64,000 nt of DNA, from positions 29,529,897 through 29,593,896 of the forward strand of contig LS997563.1 in NCBI GenBank assembly GCA_000469685.2. The letters run 5' to 3'. The stretch is from Haemonchus contortus (taxonomy: Eukaryota > Nematoda > Chromadorea > Rhabditida > Trichostrongylidae). A model generated the notes under the pieces. That model saw nothing but the letters and a program-made list of their open reading frames with translations. It was not told the origin of the DNA and made no database searches. Position 1 is the stretch's first letter, and every line of letters begins with the position of its first letter. Both the position numbers and the translations under genes were made by a program. This document shows positions 57,229 through 64,000 of the stretch, one piece after another.

Positions 57229-60200
57229 ATGGGCAATGGGTACCTTTGGTTGTTGAGTTCGAATGGAGTGCCCTATCGAGTAACCGCGGACAACCGAATA
57301 GGTATGTTGATTGGAGAACATGATATTGTAGATCCAAACTGTTCATTAGGCTTTCTTTCCGAGCTCATTGTTCCTCCACTAAGGATACAGAATATAGATT
57401 GTCAGTTTGTTGCGTTTGCAGAACATATATCTGAAGCTCAATGGAAGTCTGAGCCCGTCGTCGTAGAAGGAGAGCAGCAGAAAATCCATCAAATTCTTGC
57501 AGCACCTCATGTAATATCTCTTTCATTCGATTCTTTAGTTTGTGCAGTTGAACATTTCCAGCAGGATCAAAAAAAACCCCAAGTTTTGTTATTTATAGGG
57601 CTATTTCTTTGAAAGTTCTCTTACATTGGGCGAAATTCATAATTTAGGCTGCCTTTGCTTTGGATCTCAATGGCAATGTCTTCCAATTTGTCTTGAATTC
57701 TCACTTAACAATTCGTCGGAGAGTAGAAATTTATGCGAATCAAGTACGGCGCTATTGCCTAGTTCTTTCTGGAATTCCGGATCGACCTTGGTTTTCAGCG
57801 ATGGTATCCAGTAGCTGGATGGTCGTCGAGAACGTTGCCGACAGACCGTGCCGCGTTCAGTAACGAGGATGGGTCGAAGTCGGGAGACATGTCTGGTTTT
57901 CAATTGAAAGCAGACGGCTGGCGTTGGGAAGAGTCATGGATTGTCGATGTGGATGTGCGAAAGTGTGACATGGAGGTGAGCTTTCTGTGACAGGAAATCA
58001 GTTGAATTATTATTATCCTTTACAGTATGTTGCTGCGTTTAGGGCTGGGAATATGCTACAAATTTTGCTGGTGCGGCCTGGAGCCCGAAAAAAAGTGTCA
58101 GTTCATTTGTGCGTCGTCGGAGGTGGAAGAGGCATATGCGTTACACAAGTATTGAAAAATGGGCTGAGGTGAGTTTTTTTTGTTAATTCCGAGAGTTAGG
58201 TAAACGTTTCTGAAGTAGAAAATTCTTCCAACTAGTTATTGGTGAGGGGCGACAGATAGGGACTGGAGTTATAAAAAATGCGTGATCAGCGATAGCCGCG
58301 TCTCCCTTGCGAGTTCATCTAACTGCGAAAATACAACCGGTGGTCGGGGTCGGATGATCACAAGTTACAGGAGAAGTCGTCGTCAACGACTGCATTCGTA
58401 ATAACGTAGAGAGAAGGTGACGGCCACGTACGGCTATTTCTAAACCTCGGCATAGTGCAAGCGTTGATTTTCTTTGCTTCAACTGAAGACCCGATGAAAA
58501 TTTTCCTGGCTCTGAAGAAGGCGATCCACGCTGAAACGTAAGCCGGAACAAAGTTTTCTTATGAGCCTCGTCCGCGTTAAAGCAAAGAAAACTAGCGTTA
58601 GTCTAAGGGTTGCTGTCGGGTTGAAAACGGCGTAATAAGGGCCCAACGTACACATTCGAAGACGGTCGCAGCGAGACAGACATTGCACACAGGCAGCTTA
58701 ATGCAGCCGGCTGTACGCAACAGCACGCACATTTGAGGAGCTCGTCCATGCAACTTCTACCATGCCATTCTCGTCCGACCGCTAGGCATCCCAAAATTAT
58801 TGTGATCTGTGCTCTAACCCCTGGAGGAAAACGGAACTGAGTTTGCAGTAGTTTCAATTCTATTGAATATTGATCATTGTTGTTTCTAACAGATGAACTT
58901 CAAAGACGTCTACTGAAGTACCTCTCGAATCTGGCGAAAGGATGATTTGGCCGCAATGGTTGCCTTCCAATCCCATTATTGAGTAACTGTTTTTCAGCTA
59001 CCCCGAGAGGAAAAAACTACCTTCGTCGAGTTAGCTGTAGGTGGATTTGATCTACTGCCCGATCGTAACTGTTTATTATTTGCTTTGTCTAAAGATGGTT
59101 ATGTCTACAGGTGAGTCTTTATCTTCGAAATACTCTGAACCCGATGTTTTATTCAGCTTCGCGAGTTTTTCGAAACCTCTAGTGTGGCTATCTATTTCAC
59201 ATTTTTCAGACGAGTTGGGATTGATGGAAATAATCCAGGAGGGGATAGCTGGCGAAAGATTCCAGAAATTGAAAGCGAAGGTTGTGCGGCTTATAACAGT
59301 TTGTTGGCCTTTGGTGCAGATGTCAATATCATGGGAATTTTTCAGAAGGAAGAGAGGACCTGGCTAAAATCAGTTGTTCAGCTTCCCTCGGAACATTGGT
59401 TGTGCTTACATGGGATGGGCGATTATTTTTTCGAGCAGGAATAACTAGAGGTATACATCAGTAGTATTAGAATATGTCAATAAAAAATAGCTTCATAATC
59501 TTGCAGAAAATGAGTGACTTACGGTTCGCACAGCTTTCCTTTCCGAGTTTTGAGAAAGACAAATTGTTTGGCTACAGAATCAAGTTTTTTTTCATTTAGA
59601 TTGTAGGGATGGTACCACCTGGTGCCCACTTCTCGCTCCACAGAATCTCCCACTTGCTTTCATCTCCATAGGAACAAGGTCCATGTGGGTAGTGTCGGTA
59701 GACGGCAAGGTGAGACATTTGTTCCGTCCGTTACCGTCTCTCAACGGCTGTCAATTTAGCTAGAGGTGTCATTGTTCTGCAAATGACTTCTGTTATTGAG
59801 CATAAAATTTTATCGACATTGCTAGATCAGAATTAAATCGAGCAGCTCGCCTCGAATCCACATTTCAATTTTCCGTTTTTTTTTCGAAAGTCTAATGCTG
59901 TTAGTCTGCACAGTGAAGATGAATCGAAGGGTGGTGACTCAACAGATAGTCTGCAATACTACGTTTTTTAGTTGTGGAGCAAACGTCTTCATCCAAGTAA
60001 AGCCGGCCATGAACAGTCGTCGTTTTCCGAGTTGAATTATTTTGAGTTCGGTGGTGAAGTCTACGGGTTGTGCATTAACGCTGATGATCAGGTATCACCA
60101 ACAATAGTTACTTGAATAAATTGTCCTAAAAAATTCAGAGCTCCCAGTACTTTTTCTAGGTGGCTGGCATATCTGACAGCGGTGTAATTTATGTACGTGA

Positions 60201-63200
60201 CGGCGTTTCTCCAAATGAACCGGCTGGAAGAAGTTTTGTACGCATTGTAGAGAGGACCAGTACAGATAGTCAAAAGTGGGCTGCGGTCAGTACATGACTT
60301 TGCGTTTAACTTCCTTCTTATGTTACAATAGGAGACTACTATTGTTCAAGGTTGCAAATAGCGGTAGTCGCTACACTAGCTTGCCTAAGCATTGGGTCAA
60401 TGAGCATGTGGTCGTACTCGCTACTGCTAATTTCCGATATGCCACTTGGCGGAAGCAGGTAAACTCTTGGCAGCAAGCTTTGCTTATCACCTTGTAATAC
60501 CCTTTTCTTCAGATCTTGAAAGATCTCTGTGCTGCGAACGAACTCTGTTGGGAAGCGTTCAGGTCCAGTGGCAATGATCTTGAGGTTATTAGACTTTTGC
60601 TTGAACCCGGCATTAAAGAAACGCCGTTGAATTCTAGGAACTTATGGAGGAAGGACAAGATCCGGATTCGTGGAATCGAAAATACCCAGCAAAACTGAGA
60701 CGTCAAGGGGATCAGCGATTCCAGAATGGTGTCGTTCTTCTTAGTTCTCATCAGCTGATGTTCCAACCTGCTACAGGCAACGCTGTTGTGAAGTCCTTAC
60801 CGGAGGTATGGTTCGTTCTATTTGTCATGATAACGTGGTACATTCTAGTACCATCCGTAATATAATCATAGTATGCAGCCGGAGACCTAAATAATTTTTC
60901 TTTTACGTTACCACGAGCTTGCTTGATCTTGTTTCTTCTCAATCCGTTTCGTTGACGAAAAGAAAGCAGCTTGTAGGGAACAGGGGCTCGAATTCCTTTT
61001 GATTACCATAGTTTTAGTCCCCAAAAAGAATGGTTTTTGTTTTTTTTTTCAAAATTACTTGTATCACACATAATTTGAAAAATCTACTGGTTCAGATAAT
61101 ATCCGCTATTCGCAGTTTCGATGTAAGTGGATCCATATTCACGATTCTGCTGAAATTTGTTTCGCCAACCTTCTCAGAAGAATTGGAAATTGGTTTTTCT
61201 GAAGAATCTGAACGTGATGATTGGCATGAGTTACTGCAGCAGGTAAGGGTTATTCACTGTTCATGCATGTAGTAGTGGAAGGTATACTCCATGCCTGTTA
61301 TTTCTTGAAGACACTGAGAGGAATAATGTCATTCGTGGCTGATCAATCGGGATGTGCGCATTTTTTTCGGAACGACGCAGTCTTTGAATTATCTATTTCC
61401 TACAAAAGCATATGAAAAAACTAGTTTTTATGCTTCAAAACTTAGAAAATACGTCCTTTTCTGATGAAATAAACCTCGAAGAATTCCATTTTTCGGAAAT
61501 TCGTCGACGTCTTTTGGCTGCTGGTGACGTAAAAGATCTGAACGTTGTTTGGAGTGTATCTTCTCTCGGACTGATTCGAGTTCATCTGCTTTCTGAGGTA
61601 TACTCATTGAAATAAATTCTATTGCTCACTAGCGTGTTTTCTTGTTATGATATAAAGTGCTGGCACTGACCTTTCTGGCTTCGTGCATCCTTGAAATCTA
61701 GTTGGAAATCTTTTATTTCAAGCTTACAATTTAAGCCATCCTTTTCCACAATGGTCTCTTCACCTAGTCTTTGCGTTCGTGGATGTATGCAAACGGTTTC
61801 AGCCGGTGCTGAGGATGTCGTTTGGGCACTTGCCAAGGTTTGTCGTTTTCCTCTCTGAATTCTATTGCAGTTCCAGACTGCTACTTTTTATTCAGGATGG
61901 AACTGTTTATGCTCTCACTCCGGACTATAATTTGTTCTCTGAAAATAATTCTAATGTATATACGCAAAAGGCGGACATCATTAGAGAAGTAAGTCTCGCT
62001 GAAACGTTCATTATACTTCAAACCTGAGTTCTCTTTTCGTCGAAATCTCTACTTTGAGGCCTTTCAGATAGTTGAATATCAAAAACATGTATTCCTACGT
62101 GGATTTACCTCGTTCCAAGGATGGTGCAACGGAGTTTCGGGATGGATGGAAGCTTCAAGTGCAGTAAACGGTCTTTTTGAAAAGTATGTTATTAAAGCAG
62201 AATCAGAATAACATAGGTCGAAGGCGCTATAAAATCGCTCACTAGACTTCCATCACGCGAGTGGAGCTGGGTTGATTCTGAATGGAGATTGGTTGACAAG
62301 GGGAAGTACGAGGATGGCTGGACGTACGCAGATTCTATTGAAGAGGAGTATTACGCATCAAAAGGGAAAAAGGTTAGATTCGAGTCTTATTAACTCCATC
62401 ATACACTTTTAAATCCTCCCCTCTAGAGCAAAGCGCGACGACGTCGATGGCAACGGCTTTGCCGGTTCGAATGCAAGGGACCGTGGATCCCCATCGAGGC
62501 ACCTTCAATTCGCTCGATTGACGTTCAAAAGAAAAAAGCCGATAGGGTCAGATTTTACTGTTCCCTGACTGCTTAGCTATCGTTTTACCCTTTATAGATA
62601 CTCGTCTGGGCAGTTACCGTGGACGGGCAAGTTTTGCTTCGACAGGGCGTTTCAAGCGAACGACCTCAGGGCACGACTTGGAAGCATGTAAGTTACGTTC
62701 CACTTTCTCTCACCTCTGACGCTGTCGTTGGGCAGCTGAATAGGACTACATCCGGAAAAAATGGGTTTTGGCTTCAGCGCTATTTATTTTCTTGTCTGCA
62801 CTGCGCGAGTTCCCTTACTAGTCCTCCATTTCCTTGAGGTTTCGTTAACCGGCGACTGCATGAAAAGCACGCCATTCAGATACGCTGGATGTGATCAAAT
62901 TTTAGTCGCCATAGATTCAGGTCATACAAAATGAGTAAACATTGAATATATCAGATTTTTTTTTTGACTGATTAGCTGATTCAGATAGTTGGGGATTACG
63001 TTATCGACTCGATCTTGAGTGCATCTCCGACCTGTGTTTGGGCGACAACAACTGAAGGCAGATTGTTACGACGGGAATGTCCTGATCAGACGGATATGGA
63101 ATGTGTGGGTTAGTATAGTTACATCGTTCGTTCGGTTCTCCCATTCCACTTCACTTTGCTTTTCTGCTGTGCAAAATGAGTGAATGTGTCTAGATTGGTC

Positions 63201-63579
63201 AGAAGTGGTCTACTCTCCGTTGAGAAAAGTGTTCTCGTTTTGCGTCTGGGAAGACTTTGTCTTCCTTCTCCCAGCAGACAATCCCCAGCTCATCGTTGTC
63301 GATGTGAATCGCGGTGAGTTATTCAGCAAACCTTATTTCTTGCCACCACGGTCGCAATCGCAAGCCTCAATCGTTTTAGGGACTTCGAAACTTTGTCTTT
63401 CGATACCGAAAGCAACCTACATCACTCTAGACAAGCAGGGTAACTTGTATTACTGTGATGGGGCCAGCATTGTTCAACTGGAGAGGTACACTCCGAATGG
63501 AGAGCAGCCATGGGAAATTGATTTCCGAAGTTCAGGCAAGATTTCAGATGGAGGCTATGCTCGATGTTGTTTCAAATAA
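57229..63579 (+). CDS. tecpr1: TECPR1-like tectonin beta-propeller / dysferlin / PH protein
   Basis: In vertebrates TECPR1 acts at lysosomes and autophagosomes (binds ATG5 and phosphoinositides). Twenty-three exons: 57229-57537, 57648-57743, 57799-57975, 58043-58168, 58998-59110, 59210-59280, 59346-59450, 59600-59709, 59972-60091, 60160-60285, 60351-60458, 60513-60584, 60638-60805, 61096-61242, 61409-61597, 61736-61837, 61896-61988, 62068-62163, 62217-62372, 62427-62546, 62598-62687, 62985-63108, 63194-63579. This gives 1067 residues. Order: N-terminal tectonin blade (YLWLLSSNGVPYRV), dysferlin domain (VEIYANQRWYPVAGW, WRWEESWIVD, FVRRRRW), tectonin repeats (DGNNPGGDSWRKIP), PH domain (about 60638-61242), second dysferlin domain (REWSWVDSEW, ARRRRWQR) and final tectonin repeats. 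The starts of exons 15 and 16 are uncertain, and exon 23 may hide a 66-bp intron. The real C-terminus may lie beyond the window. Confidence 0.88.
58169..58997. other. Long intron 4 of the TECPR1-like gene with a GC-richer block
   Basis: At 829 bp this is the longest intron of the gene. From about 58250 to 58830 base composition is visibly richer in GC than other introns, suggesting an inserted element, but no terminal repeats were identified. Confidence 0.4.
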
Positions 63580-64000
63580 GTTGTTATAATGCCACTATTT
63601 TCGCCTTCTTAACACTTTAGCCGATTCTTATTCCAATTTGATTTCTTGATTGACTGCTTCGTCTTTACTACCAAAGATTGTTAACAAAAGGGTAGTTCTA
63701 GGTTGAGTTACTTGTTAATTGTACATTCTCGTCATCCGTTCACTCAGTTTGAGCCCAAATCTTCAGGAATGGGGTTAAACATCTGATTTCTTGTGATCCG
63801 TTCCGATTACTAAAAGCTTATCATAAATATACTTAAATGATTCATTTGAATAATTATCGTTGAGCGCCTTTCCCTATGACAATGGTGATATTTCATGTGA
63901 ATCCGTTCTTTGTGATAATCATTAATCGTTCCAAAAAGCGATAAAACCTTTCCAGTTTTGGATGTTCCAGCTGCAGCTTCAGAACATCATTTCAGGAAGG
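63580..64000. other. 3' region of the TECPR1-like gene or last intron
   Basis: AT-rich. An acceptor-like cctttccag at 63949-63957 near the window edge could start a further exon. No other feature. Confidence 0.35.

Noticed and set aside
53807..63579. vha-4 and TECPR1-like genes as a proven operon
   Set aside because: Same strand and an SL-type acceptor fit, but the 1.4-kb gap is long and no SL2 evidence can be read from DNA.
1..64000. CRISPR array, rRNA or intact tRNA genes
   Set aside because: No regularly spaced repeats, no rRNA-like blocks, and the tRNA-like words found lack complete cloverleaf structure.

Overview
The window looks like nuclear DNA of a parasitic nematode, most likely a strongylid and plausibly a hookworm. 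The genes have many small exons separated by introns of about 50 bp to 1 kb with GT donors and TTTCAG-type acceptors. Most start codons lie 1-35 nt behind an isolated acceptor, as expected for spliced-leader trans-splicing. The mobile elements (BEL/Pao with a phlebovirus-type glycoprotein, RTE LINEs, mariner) fit nematodes. Species assignment is inference.

Layout: (1) 1-281, possible 3' exons of a gene entering from the left. (2) 2620-3659, an internally deleted mariner carrying a nested 437-bp MITE. (3) 6084-7542, a CTR copper transporter on the minus strand. (4) 8943-18206, a complete minus-strand BEL/Pao element with identical LTRs, one uninterrupted 2600-codon gag-pro-pol-env frame and a separate small zinc-knuckle ORF downstream of env. 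(5) 19198-20520, a MULE-like DNA transposon with 9-bp target duplication. (6) 22920-28516, a minus-strand multi-exon gene I do not recognise, with RTE debris in its introns. (7) 31459-35743, a SNAPC1 (SNAP43) homologue in 15 exons. (8) 36876-42187, a ClC-3/4/5-type chloride/proton exchanger (clh-5-like) in 23 exons. (9) 43.7-53.3 kb, a repeat-rich stretch with tRNA-derived SINEs, a 5'-truncated RTE LINE, foldback elements and a second mariner. (10) 53807-55810, vha-4, the V-ATPase c'' proteolipid. (11) 57229-63579, a TECPR1-like tectonin/dysferlin/PH protein in 23 exons.

The gene products form loose functional neighbours rather than a pathway: clh-5 and vha-4 products both act in endosome/lysosome acidification, TECPR1 acts at lysosomes and autophagosomes, CTR imports copper, and SNAPC1 drives snRNA transcription. 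clh-5 and the SNAPC1 gene lie head to tail on the minus strand; vha-4 and the TECPR1-like gene lie head to tail on the plus strand. Both pairs could be operons, but the gaps (1.1-1.4 kb) are long for that.

The most unusual content is mobile: a very young, structurally complete BEL/Pao element with a possible duplicated-nucleocapsid accessory gene, and a tRNA-derived SINE family with at least seven copies here, two with clear target-site duplications.
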